Of a DNA stretch of 64,000 bases, positions 47,766-59,200 are shown piece after piece. A program made the translations under genes and the position numbers. Source of the stretch: Larix kaempferi (Eukaryota; Streptophyta; Pinopsida; Pinales; Pinaceae); assembly GCA_027924585.1 (NCBI GenBank), contig BSBM01001444.1, positions 3,100,001-3,164,000 of the forward strand, read 5' to 3'. The notes under the pieces were generated by a model. It worked only from the letters and a program-made list of their open reading frames with translations, did not search any database and was not told the DNA's origin. The number at the start of each line of letters is the position of its first letter. The first letter of the stretch is position 1.

Positions 47766-48420
47766 TTGTAAACTGTAGAAACCATTGTCCATCATCCCAA
47801 ATCTCTACTTCACATTTTCCTTTGCTAAGGAAAAATCTCATCTGATCTCAACCGAATATCTAATCACAAGAATCATGCCAAGATTCTTTAACTCTGAGAT
47901 CTACTCCTTTTGAAGTGGAGTCTTCTACATCTGAGTATTGTCCTCCCTCTGTGACTGAACATCATGCACACTCTGCATTGAGTGATTTTCTGCATATCTA
48001 TCTGTGCCATCTCCTGTCAGATGGGTCTACCGATATGAGCCTCAATATCACTCAAACTCTATGGTGAGTTCCTTCTTGCATCCATCTGAGTGAAGCATGT
48101 CATCTGTATATAGGAACCATCTTCAACCTTGTAGCAAAGGTTGAAATCCACATCACCTGTGGTGATCATCAAGCTCATAAAATGACTATCGATCCTGGGT
48201 ACCTGTGGAACCCGTACAAAGCCTTCTTCGATCATGTGATTTTCTTTCAAATCTTGGGAATTTGCTCGATATGCACTTCTTCTTCAATTACACCATTCAC
48301 GAGAACGGTCTTGAATCCTCTAGCCATGAGCCTTGCTTTGTATTTCTATAGTATGTTTGATTGATAAGTCTTCTTTTTGAACAGCCATCACTTGTTCTTC
48401 GGAACAAGTGTTCATCATCC
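47766..48420 (-). pseudogene. Possible further copia pol remnant
   Basis: Upstream of the reverse transcriptase end the minus strand shows short open stretches (for example 48250-48059 with HMIEEGFVRVPQVPRIDSHF) that lie where reverse transcriptase should be, but I cannot match them to catalytic motifs. No FVDD-type box is visible, so assignment rests on position only. Confidence 0.3.
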
Positions 48421-50371
48421 TTGTTTTGTAGATCATAACACACGATCTTTCCTATAAATCAAATTCAATTACATGATTAGTAACACTTCATAATTATCAA
48501 ATCATGTTGACATTTCAATTATAACCTATTATGCATACTGATATGATTCACATAGTTATGTAACTATCTTGACTAATACTTTGGCACAACACTTTTCCAT
48601 ATCCCGTATGCATACGGTGACTATCTAGATGCCTTCCATCTCTACCAGAACATACTATCAAGAGCGTGCGCTGCTCCCAGGATATTAGCAAAGAGTTTTC
48701 ATTCTAGACAAGCAACAATGGAATGTTGCCCAACACTATTGGCTACTTACCATGAATATTAGCAGTACACTGTTCAATGAATGCTTACCCTATGCATGAT
48801 ACATTTCCCGATTCTAGGAATACAAATATGCATACAACTATTAATATCATTAACTATTCAGAGATTCAAGAAGTAATTCAAATACTTATCTTTTTATGTT
48901 TTGTGGGGTTGCCTCCATCTGGATCTTTGCTTCCTTCTTGATCTCTACTTCCTTTCCATGCCATGATAGTATCATGAACTTTTGTCTTTGATCTTTTATC
49001 CATCCTGTAGCACCGTTAAATGTGCACTAGTTTCATCATTGTGTCATCCTCAAGATCTCATACATAATCACACATTCATTAGTATAATCTCAATAAAATT
49101 AAAAACATTATAGCCCTAAATAATCTTAAACAAGTATGGTCATAATCATTAATCAAACTATGAAACATAATATGCATAAAGCCTTGATTAGCTAAATTCT
49201 ATTTTTTAGGAATAATCATTATCAACCATATGAAAGTATACTTATCTAAGATCCTAACACAAAGTGGGATACTAACTCGATATAAGAAAACATACCTGCA
49301 TTAGCATGCTTGCTAGTTATGTCTAACATACCCAAACAATATCTTCTTTGTTCTCTTCAATGATTTAGAGACCTTGTGCTAGTAACCTGCATATCTCATA
49401 AGTTAAGCATAGTAGAACCAAATCATACATACCTCGTAAGTAGTGCTTTTATGTGATCAAAGACTATGGATGAGTCTTTGTCTTCATGTCATCATGGTCA
49501 TATATTCTTGATCTAGAACTTGATTTGTCTTTCTTGATGTACCTTTCATGTTATCAGACAACATCATCCTAGGGTTTCTTCTTACTTGGAAACCCCAATT
49601 TTCAATCTCCTTCCTCCCACAACATTTTGATGGAAGATTAATATCTATGATGAATGGATTCCAAATCCATATTCAAAGTTTCCAATGTTGCATCAGGTGT
49701 CTCCAACATTTCATTAGGTGTGCCATACCTAAAAAATTGAAAACCCTAATTGAGAGCTTCTTCCTCCTCTTCTTTGATTTCCGTCGTTCAGCTATTTAAG
49801 ATTTGCCTTATTGTTTCTGGTGTATCTCTGAAATTTCGGATCCTCGGGATCTGAAACTTAGCTCTATGGTATCTTGACCTATCATCTTTCCAACTCCACA
49901 TATTTGAGCTTCGTTAGATTCTCCATGAGAGAGATATGCTAAGTTTCCCAACATTACCTGTTTATGGGATGAAACAGCATAGCGAACTTGTACGGAGTGC
50001 CACGTGTCACTATTTCAACTTCGGCCTCTGATAATCGGACCTATGAAACTACAGTCCGTTCCCTAACTGTCACTTTTTACGGAATTCCATTTGGAGCTTC
50101 CTAGCCCGAGATATGACTGTTTTTCCTAGGTCACCTGTTTAGGGCTGCATTCTGGAAGAGGCAGAAACCCTAACTTGTACGGATCATATCTCACAAAGTA
50201 TAACGAATTTGAGGCTGAAACTCGGACACAAGGTACAGGAAAATGTAATATTCAGCTTGTCTAAGTTTCAGATACTGAACCTTCGCCAAAAGTGATTTAT
50301 AGCGAAAGTTCCATGATGACTAGGTTTTGCTATACAAAGCCCTAGCTTTCAAATTGTTGTAAGTGAAACAA
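48421..50371. other. Copia interior, unreadable
   Basis: Nearly 2 kb where gag, protease and integrase would be expected, but no motif can be read. The part from about 49800 is compositionally different (more GC, words like ATCGGACCTATGAAAC and GAGATATG) and may be inserted or leader sequence. Confidence 0.4.
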
Positions 50372-50384
50372 GTGTCGTATACCA
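50372..50384 (-). other. Possible copia primer-binding site
   Basis: The minus strand reads TGGTATACGACAC right after the LTR's terminal CA. The first six bases match the usual TGGTATCAGAGC and the rest diverge, so it is either a decayed tRNA-Met site or another primer. Confidence 0.4.
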
Positions 50385-50463
50385 TGTTAGGATCACTGAA
50401 AGAATAACAAGCACAACATAAACACAAGAGACACAATTTATCCTGGGAAACCTTCAAGGGGTA
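50385..50463 (-). mobile_element. Copia 5' LTR fragment
   Basis: This 79-bp stretch aligns with the inner end of the 3' LTR (TGTTAGGATCACTGAAAGAA onward) and stops at GGGGTA. The 3' LTR continues from that point with GAAAACCC, but here the sequence changes to TGTTATCAACTATTTTG. Confidence 0.85.
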
Positions 50464-51713
50464 TGTTATCAACTATTTTGTACAATAGTTGAACTTCCGA
50501 CGAGTCGCCAATTTATTGAACATGATTCATGTTCATCATCAGTGTTCAGAAGTTCAGAAGTCATTTTTTAGGGCATTTTTGCCCCATTTGTAATAACTGC
50601 ATGTTCATACCCCCATGGGGAAAATGTAAAAAGTTGGTCTAAACAGGGTCCTTTTATAAAAGACTCGGCTATTCGTAGGTTAAGCCATTTGGGGGATACT
50701 CTAGAGTGTTTTTTCCTTAGGAATTATGCGCTACTCATCAGTGGCGTATAATCCCTGAGTTTTTCACTCAAACCTCCAAAGCTGGAGTATTTCCCATGGT
50801 GGTCAAAACCTAAGTTGGTTATTAGAGTCTTGAGTCTGGGATTTTTTATGTGTTAGCCATCTCGATTGAGTCGCATGAACATGCACTAGGTCCCCTAGGA
50901 GTTTTGTTGGATTCCGGGAAGAATAATTTTTTCCATAATTTAGACCATTTTTTAATGGTTTAAATGAAATTTTTTAAAGTATGATAAAAACCTCATCTGG
51001 AGGCGGAATTGGGCATGGGGAGGCTCATTTTGATGCTCGTAGCATCCTCTTCACCTTGGCACCTTCATTCTTCAGTTTCCAGGAAGTTACGTCACCCCAG
51101 GAGCAGTTTTGGCTAAAAATGCTACATTCTGGCATTTAATTGCAAGAAAATGACAAATTGCACTAAAGGACAATAAAAAAAGGACAAAATTGATTTTTAA
51201 AAGTTGAAGATGGTTTGCATGGGGTGTACAACTACATCAAAGGTCAAAACACATGTTATAAAGTTCAACTTTGGGAAATACGAATTGTTTTAAGTGAGGA
51301 TGACGTGAGCATGGGTGAGCGTGGGCTCCTCCATGCGCATGGCTCATTCAAATGTTGGGAAAGTGCTCCATGGTGTGGTAAGCTACCATATATAAGATTA
51401 AAATCATATGCTAATTAAAGTTTGGAAACGCATTTGAATGGTTTAAGGAAGAGTGACGTGAGCCTTCACGTGGATGGACTCGTGCTTGATGGTTCCAATC
51501 ATTTAGTTGGTGGGCGAGATTTCAATTGGGTGGGCGTTGGTTTCAAAAGAAAAGGCTGCCACCTCCCCAATCACGCCTACCTCCATGCTCAAGCTTGCAA
51601 TTACGCCAGCCTCTCCAAACTTCACGTGATCCTCTCCACCGATTGCTCATTCGCATGGCTTGGCTCTCTCATGCATGCCAAAGTTCGATCTAGGTTTTTG
51701 GCTTCTAGTTTTT

Positions 51714-51723
51714 GTATATAATG
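51714..51723 (+). promoter_or_regulatory. Putative LTR TATA box
   Basis: GTATATAATG is followed by GAGGCTCTTGGAGC, with AATAAA about 75 bp further on. This is the arrangement of a retrotransposon promoter and R region. Confidence 0.5.
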
Positions 51724-53574
51724 AGGCTCTTGGAGCTCATTCCAGATGGATTATTTAGCAAAGAAACTCTGGAGGAATTGTAACTTGTTCAATATTTAAT
51801 AAAGTTGTGACTTTGGAGGTCAATTCGTGGAGGCTCTTGGTGGCCATGCATCATCCCAAATTCGAGGTGATATTGTGTATTACTCATATGCTTAGGAATC
51901 TTAAGTTTTGATTTATGTTTCAAGAAGGCTAACAATCTAGCACATGCAAATATAAGTCTTCTCTTTTCGCTTGAGCATATTTGTCTTGCAGGTGTCTTCC
52001 AAGTTTTAAGATCTTTTGTAGGTTCATCTTCACTCTACTTGTGGCCAAAGGATTCTCAATCTTATAAGCATAAGAACTAGGAGATCTTGCTTCACCCATC
52101 AACTTTCAAAACAAATATCTTGGTTACCCTAAGCTTACCTCTTCAAACTATCACCTTTTCTCTTTGATTCCCTTTTGCTTTGACTTGCTAGCCTTATTAT
52201 CCTAGTTTTTCCCTCCTCTCCTTGCATTCGTCTCCTCCTTCATCTTGTTTTCGTCCCTCCTCTTCCTAGCTCCATTTTCCACCTTTGAAGGCCTCCCATT
52301 GCCTTTCGTTTTGGCCTCCCCTCTTGCTCTCGTCCACCTTCAAAGGAGCCCTAAAAATACATAAAAAAAAGGAAGCAAAAAGTTAAAGGTTAATAGTTAG
52401 TTTCGTTTCTCTAGAAGTAAATGAGCAAGGCTCTTTCAAGATAAAGTTTGCATTTCGTTTTTTGTTAGTATCTAGTTGCTTATTAGTGCATCTTAGTTTG
52501 CTTTTTGGATAGTAGCATATAGACATTTTAGATCTCATTTTTGGCGTTCGTTTTAGTAGGATCTAGCTTATTTCTAAATATTTGCTTGCATATAGGTTGC
52601 TAGTTGCATTCATATAGCAGCTCTCATTCAAAAGATAAAAAGTGCATACAAAATATTTCCTTTTTTATCATAGATTGGGTCTCTTTCCTAGCATTTTGGG
52701 CTATCGTTTGCTTGCTGGTCCGTTTTATCATTTGAATAATTTAAAGTTGAATCTCATGCCATTTAGCACCCTAGACTTCACTTTGCAAGCCTAAGTTCAA
52801 ACAGTTTCAATTTGCTATCTTTCTTTTGATTTGGACTAATGCTAAAGGTGCTTGTAGCTTGAAATTTTTGTTGCGTGTAGGTGTGGGACAAAGTTAGATC
52901 CAAAAGAGAACTTGAAGTGGAAGAAGAAAATCAAGAGAAGAATCATTGCAAAAGACAAAAGGAAGCTTGGAACCAAACCTCAAACCAATTAATTCAATAC
53001 TCTCCTTTTTTTTATTGTAAAACTCTTAAGAGTTTCAAAGTTCATCTCCATTTATATTATTTCTTCTAAAGGTTGAAAATCCAAAATATTGTAATTCTGT
53101 TAATAAAAAGGGTTAGGTGGGATAAGGCCTCCCACACATCTTTTCTCCTTCCCCATTTGGGGAAGTTTGTTTCATGCATGCTTAGATTATTTTTTACTTC
53201 AAGTCATCTAGATTAAAGTTCAATTTCTGTACTTAGATTAAATTCTCTTCCAAGCTTTGACTTGAGTTAGCAACCTTGGAATTTCATCCCGAGGGCCACA
53301 TTATTTTGTGGCGGCTTCTCTATCCCCATTAGACTCCTTGTCGAAATTCAGCTAGCTGGAAGTTCTCAAGGACTGGTGGTTCTAGTGGTCACCTTGTTCG
53401 GAGGTTGACCCCGCTTGTTGTCTATTTCTTAGTTTAGTTGGTTAATCTTGGCCTTAGAAAGCATACTTTTGTTATCATTTGATCAATTGTTACTTCAGAA
53501 AGTGCACTTTTCTTTATGCAAGCTACCTCTATTCTAATAATCAAACAAAGTCTCTTGAACTTGAAATAACCCAA

Positions 53575-53700
53575 GTCAAGAGCACTTTCTGTCGGAGAGC
53601 ATTTTTAGCTTGCATCTTTTCCCCTTGCATTAGATTAAATAAGTCTCTTGAACCTTGTCATAAGACAAAGTCAAGAGCACTCTCTATCGGAGAGCTGAAC
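53575..53700. repeat. Short duplication, GTCAAGAGCACT...CGGAGAGC
   Basis: CAAGTCAAGAGCACTTTCTG followed by TCGGAGAGC (from about 53573) recurs as AAGTCAAGAGCACTCTCTAT followed by CGGAGAGC (from about 53669), spaced about 96 bp. Each is preceded by AGTCTCTTGAAC (about 53550 and 53642). Confidence 0.75.
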
Positions 53701-54661
53701 TGTGTGCTTAAACAAAAATAAAATATTCCAACTCACACTCCCATAATAATTTACCTTGGTTGCTATCTAACACTCGTATGCTCTGCCAACTTGAAAGGGT
53801 CGGGCTAGTACTCAGAAAGGTGTTAGATCTGATTAACTTCTACAACATAATAAAATTTTCACCCCCACAACCAACAAACTAGCGTTGACTATTCGAGACA
53901 TACTCAGGTAGTGGGCAAAGCTCCTAAACCTGGTGGGGCCGGAAGTTACCGCTGTCTTAGACATCAGGGTGGTTAAGTCATTGGACACTTACTCTTTGAA
54001 ATCTAGGCGGTCCGACCTACCATCAGAAGGGGAAGCCACTGAAAGTATAACTTTCCGGACTTTTGCTTACCTCGTTGTTCTTACCCTAATAATCAAGACC
54101 ACTAAAACTTTCAATATACCAAGATAAATTGCACAACGATCTCACGAACGGTTCTCCAAGACTTGTACTTTCAGCATCCCCCAACACTATATAATTTTTG
54201 ACTCCATAAGGCACTGGTCTATTTGTTATATTTTCATACATTCATGTTGTTGGGCCATTTGTCCATTTAAGTCATTTATCTGTGGATGCTATCTCATCTT
54301 CGCAAGTCTTTGATATACTGCTAATCTTGTATCGCAACGTGGATTGCATTTTACTTTGTGTTTTATCTAAAGTAATTTGTGATCTTATCTTTTCATCTTT
54401 AAAACTCCTAAACAACACCCATCCGCACCACCACCCATTTAAACACATTTAAAAACCACATTGAGCCATAGTTAAACTCTTTGTAGGGACTACCCCCCTT
54501 GGCTTCATTAGGAGTTAGCTTAAACGGAGGAGCTGGGATTCAGGTGACAGTACCTGCCTCATTGCTTGCCCCCAAGGCCACACTTCTTCCCCACTTCCAG
54601 TGAGGGAGACAACTTTCGAAAGATTTCTGTTGCTGGTGTGCATCTCGACGGACAACATTTT

Positions 54662-54679
54662 TGGTACCGTTGCCGGGGA
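54662..54679 (+). other. Primer-binding site, tRNA-Asp type
   Basis: TGGTACCGTTGCCGGGGA matches the complement of the tRNA-Asp 3' end (TGGCGCCGTTGCCGGGGA) at 16 of 18 bases. This primer is known from plant gypsy elements of the Athila/Tat type. It lies four T's after the LTR's CA. Confidence 0.72.
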
Positions 54680-54753
54680 CAAATCTTTTTGTTCCTGGAC
54701 GACCTTAGTTTTTTCTAGTTTGTTTTACCTTTTTGATAGATTTGATATCTGTC

Positions 54754-54851
54754 TGGCGACTCCACTGCCCTTTTTTAGTTTCCCTTTTTGGTAGATTTTT
54801 AGTCAAATCACTCTCTTAAATTAGACTTGAATCCACCTGGCGACTCCACTG
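54754..54851 (+). repeat. Two copies of TGGCGACTCCACTG in the gypsy leader
   Basis: The 14-mer occurs at 54754 and 54838, both with a T-rich follow-on or GTCAG. It resembles another primer-binding motif found at LTR ends of some plant Ogre/Tat elements. Two tandem copies after a tRNA-Asp site suggest a duplicated leader or a nested LTR end. Confidence 0.5.
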
Positions 54852-54920
54852 TCAGTTAACACCTTAAGGTATTCAACTAGAAGAAATTTTGAAGGTTTGC
54901 TTAGTTTGCTTAGTTTTATC

Positions 54921-54962
54921 CCTGAGCCTGAAAAGGTTTATAGGAGAAGACTAAAACAAGCT
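54921..54962 (+). pseudogene. Possible gypsy gag N-terminal trace
   Basis: One frame reads PEPEKVYRRRLKQA, similar in style to the short Pro-Glu-Arg-rich start of plant gypsy gag proteins. It is followed by stops and nothing further can be read, so this is only suggestive. Confidence 0.25.
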
Positions 54963-55319
54963 TGCTTCTCGTAGGATCAGTACATTCTCTCCTTTCTCCT
55001 TATAGTGGAATGATGCACCACACTAATTCTTGTGTGCCATATTATTAGGACATCAAGGGGGACTTCCCATCAACCCTTCCCATTTTATTTTCTCTTCTTG
55101 GTAGCCTCATTTGGTAACCTAGTCAATTACTGGATTCCTCAAGAAAAGAGTTGATGTGCAACATCTTCTTCCTTTTACTTCTTCCCTTCCTGCATTTTCC
55201 TTACTATGACCTCATATGGCTTCATGAAATTTCTAGATTTTCGCTGTCAGTGTCGCACATCAACTCTCACATTCGTTATACAACCCTAGTTAAACTACCA
55301 CTTCATTTTGCTTGACCAT
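54963..55319. other. Spacer, no recognised feature
   Basis: Nothing recognised; the gypsy interior, if it continues, is unreadable. Confidence 0.4.
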
Positions 55320-55445
55320 GCAATTCCCTGTTTGTTGCATTTCTCTAAGAGATTGCATCACAATACCATCCACGGTCGAGTAGAATTTGTAACATTTGTG
55401 TTGCAGATATACCAATCTTCTCATGCATTTGTTCGCTGCAAAGAA
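55320..55445 (+). mobile_element. LTR fragment, inverted match to 61738-61853
   Basis: Strings such as TTTCTCTAAGAGATTGC, CACAATACCATCCACGGT, GAGTAGAATTT and GATATACCAATCTTC, then CATGCATTTGTT, occur here and in reverse complement at 61738-61853. The other copy lies next to a copia LTR in minus orientation, so this is probably a piece of the same LTR in plus orientation. Confidence 0.65.
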
Positions 55446-55463
55446 AGCTGATCGATTTATCCA

Positions 55464-56240
55464 AATCCTAAACAAGCTGGATGATTGATGTACAAACTAA
55501 ATAAACAAATCCCAAAAATGCAAGCAATGACAAGCAAGTATGATCTGGCTACATGTTTAGATGAAGTGTTCCCACACGTCCTAGACGTAGTTAGCTTCCC
55601 ATGGGAGGTTTGCAAAGCAATCTTGGAGGTCAAAGCAACTCTGTAGTTAATCAAAGATACCAAGTGTGGGTTGCAAGAATCTATCATGCAAGTACAGGGC
55701 CACTGATAACAGAAAACAAGGGGGGAATCCAAAGCAGAATAGAAAACAAGATCCGCTCTGTCTTACCTGAAAATGATTCCCGTGAATGATAAATACCCTC
55801 TAAAAATCAACAACGTGATCTAATAGAGTCACCATCGAGAAACCCTACTCTCCTCCAACCTGCATGCTAGGCAGTAACTGGCAATGGAAGTTGATTAGGC
55901 TGTCCAAATCCTAAGCAAGCAACTAGAAAAATAATTGGATGACTGATGTATAAGCTAAATAAAACAAAACCCATAAATGAAAACAATAACAAGCAAGTAG
56001 GATTTGGCCACATGTTTGGATGAAGTGTTCCCACACATCCTAGAGGTAGTTATCTTCCCATTGGAGGCTTGCAAAGCAGTCTCGCGAGTCAGTGCAACTC
56101 CGAAGTGTTCCCACACATCCTAGAGGTAGTTATCTTCCAGATGGAGACTTACAAAGTAGTCCCGCGAGTTAGTGCAACTCTGTAGTAGGTCACAGATACC
56201 AGGTGTGGGTTGCAAGAATCTAGCATGCAGGTAGAGGACC
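55464..56240. repeat. Tandem duplication ~442 bp with inner 80-bp duplication
   Basis: The block starting AATCCTAA-CAAGC at 55464 recurs at about 55906, with shared GATGAAGTGTTCCCACAC, CTAGA-GTAGTTA-CTTCC and GTGTGGGTTGCAAGAATCTA. In the second copy the segment GAAGTGTTCCCACACATCC (56022) is itself repeated at 56102. The duplication ends against the right solo LTR. Confidence 0.82.
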
Positions 56241-59200
56241 TGTTATCACACAACTTGTAGTTGCCCCTAGAGGTATCCCATCCGGGACGGTAGAGGAAAC
56301 AGGCAACTAAAGAGGTGACCCAAGAGATGCCACGGTTCCCAAGGCAAGGTGGGAGTCACGTCAACCGAGGAACTCTTCGCTTTAGGTTAAGGTGTAACTA
56401 GACCAAGGGGGAGACCCTATACCCAATCACAGTTGATTGGACCGACACAAAGGTTTCTAAGGATAGGTAAATGATGAGTTACGGAAACCAATGCAAGGCT
56501 AAGTGGACCTAAGAGTTAAGGTATGGTTGAAGGTGGTGTAAGAGATTGTTAGTGTTTCAACCTATGTATGGTTTAGGCCACATGATGGGGTATGATGACT
56601 AGGTATAGTACCATGTGTTTACACAAGTGGGTCTTGTTTTCTTGGGAAGTGTGAAATGGTTCTAGGTAGGCCCACAAGGTGAAGTTATGTGTGAAGTTGG
56701 TACTATAGGTTGGATAAAGGCTAGATCTATGAATCTAGGTTGATTCTAGGAGTACCCATATACTAGATCTAGGGTTTGACACAATTCCCAAGGAGTGCGA
56801 CTTGCTTAGAGAAGGACTAGTGCCTTGTTGGATGGGCTAATGGGGTCAAAAGGTATGTCAAAGTGTAGATCGGGACACCTAGAAGCCAAATCAAGTGGTT
56901 TAAATGAGATCTAACGGTTGGATCTTACTAGATCTAGGTTTTTCAAGTAATGACCCTAAGTGGACCACAATCCCTTGAAACAAGGAATGCTACCCCCAAG
57001 GCGGATCATGACAAAAAGACAGTCTAGACCTAGGTTTCAAGGTATGGGCATTCCAAATCCATGAAAATCTCACACACCCACCTCCTGGAAGTGGACAAAC
57101 TCACTTTTTCAAGGGAGTGCGACTTGCTCAAGGAAGGCTAAAAAGTGGGTTTGGTGGACCAAATCAAGTCCAATGGCCACCAAACTGTAGATCCAAGTAG
57201 CTAGTACCCCGATCTATGCATGTTCAAAAAATCAAGTCAATCCAAGGGCTAGATCTTAGTAGATCTGAGTTTTGAGGTGCCAAGGAATTCAAAAGGGGGT
57301 CTTAACCCCTTAAAACATGGAGAGATGTCTACAAGGTAGATTTCAACAAAGTAAGGATCTGGGGGTAGGTTATCAAGTGTCTAGATTGCAAATCAAGTGG
57401 GATCTCACCTACCCATGTGCTAGATCTAACCAAACAAGCCTCTCTCTAGGAAGTGCGATTTGGGTCAAGGAGGGCTTTTTGCCTTGAAAAGTGGGTCAAT
57501 TTTTAGCCAATCACCACCAAACTGTAGATCCAACTAGGGGTGGATGCTATAGAGGTGGGTTTCCAATATCTCTTCAAGAACAAGGCTAGATCTAAGTAGA
57601 TCTAAGAAATACCAAAACAAGGGTTTTAATTGATTAGGGTTTTTATGATCTAGAAATTATGGAAGATTCAAGGAAGTAGAAGATCATACCTCTTGGAACA
57701 TACCTGGATGAAGAGATGAATGCTAGTTGAGACGAGGATTACTTTGCCAAAGATCAAATGCAGAATTGTTGAAGCCCTCTTGTCAAATCGATTTTTCCAA
57801 GCCACATGTGATTCCTTCTAACCTGTTAAGCCAAGGAGCAAAGCATCAATCAGTTTAACAAATTGAAGGTAGATACAAGCAAGAGAGAGAGAAACATAGA
57901 ATAGTTGACACAAAGGCAAAACCACTCCCTGTTACACCAAAACGACTTCTTCCAAGATTGAAGGGCAAGCCTCCCCACCAATTCGCCCTTGTCCAAAATC
58001 GCCCTCTTAACCTGTAAATAAAATATGGCAAATATACAAGATAGCTACAATAGATCCTCCAGTGTAATGGACAATAGCATTTACAATCGAAACAACCAAC
58101 ATCCACTCCAATCCAAGTATGTACTCCAAAAGATAGAAATTTTATTCCAAGAGCCAAGAGCCAAAAATCTCTAGATGAATTTTACAATGAGAGGCTCCCT
58201 CCTTAAATAGGATGGGGAGAGAGTACAATCCTAACCACTTTTTACATGAGTGGCTAAGATTAAAAGATCTCAAGATCTAATCAATGGCTAACAATAAATC
58301 ATAACAATACATCACATGGATCACCCAATATCATGATAGCGCCCCCACTAAGTGGTACAATAAGAGGGTGACGTCATCCACTAGAGAAACATAAGCACCA
58401 AAATCCACCTCATGGCGACTAGGACATGACAATATAAGCTCATGGTGGGGCTAGGAGGTATCAATCCTTACTAGCTCATCCCCAAGGCACAATAAAATAA
58501 TAAAATATGTCCAATATAATATAAATGACCAAAACTGTCCTCAGAATCCATGACAGTCAAGCAGTAAATGTCCTCCTGTGATCAATCTGGGCATACCCAC
58601 ATGGTGAAAACTGACTGGAAGGTAGTGATGCCACCCTGGAAGACCTCTGTGAAGACCAAATGCCAAAACCTTGACTCAATTGCCCAAATCGATTTCCTCA
58701 GTGACCACTTTATCCCATTTTTTAACTGCCTCGGTAATTGTGAAAGTGCCAAAACTGCCTCCTAGGGTGCTAGCGCTGTCCATCTGAGCCCACCAGGCTC
58801 TCCAGAAGGGGGAGTAAATGGTGAAAACAAGTGGCTGGACCACCCCCTCCATCATCAGCGCCCTAGGTGAACTGGCCTCTCGGGGCCCCTGCTGCTCAGG
58901 CTGGGAAATCAGCCCCAAATCTGGTCAACAAGTGTAAAACTGCATCAATCACTGTCAGAAGTACCCGGAACTGAAAGATAAGTGTCTCAATGGATCCAGA
59001 AGACCCAAATCCACTAGGAATGTGTACTCATACACCCTAGGTTGCCCTAATGGGCCAGCTGTAGGGTCCACCATATATGGACAATGTATAAACTGCTGAT
59101 CTGAAGTAGTAATAAACCTGCTGAACTGGATCAAAACATCATCTGCATCATATGTCCATCATATGATGTCATCATCAAACATGTGGACCCATCAATCATC

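Larger units (their letters stand above)
45572..50463 (-). mobile_element. Copia retrotransposon, minus orientation, decayed and interrupted
   Basis: The minus-strand order is: truncated 5' LTR (50463-50385), primer-site region, a long unreadable interior, reverse transcriptase and RNase H remnants (47765-47318), two tandem arrays, a polypurine tract and a full 3' LTR (46163-45572). The LTRs match: both contain ATCACTGAAAGAATAACAAG and then CACAACATAAACACAAGAGA, although the 3' LTR has an extra ~66 bp after TGTTAGGAT. The 5' LTR breaks off at GGGGTA, exactly where another LTR starts, so it was hit by a later insertion. No intact gag, protease or integrase can be read. Confidence 0.88.
50464..54657 (+). 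mobile_element. Gypsy-type long LTR (~4.2 kb), inserted in copia LTR
   Basis: The left border is set by the broken copia LTR: unrelated sequence beginning TGTTATCAACTATTTTG starts right after GGGGTA. The right border is set by CGACGGACAACA followed by TTTT and a tRNA-Asp-like primer site. Between them are a TATA box (GTATATAATG, 51714-51723) and AATAAA (51798-51803), both in the plus direction. Ty3/gypsy elements of the Tat/Ogre kind have LTRs of this size and a similar LTR-end/primer layout. I could not prove that the 4.2 kb is a single LTR; the matching 3' LTR and the expected flank (GGGTA-GAAAACCC) are not in the window. Confidence 0.6.
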
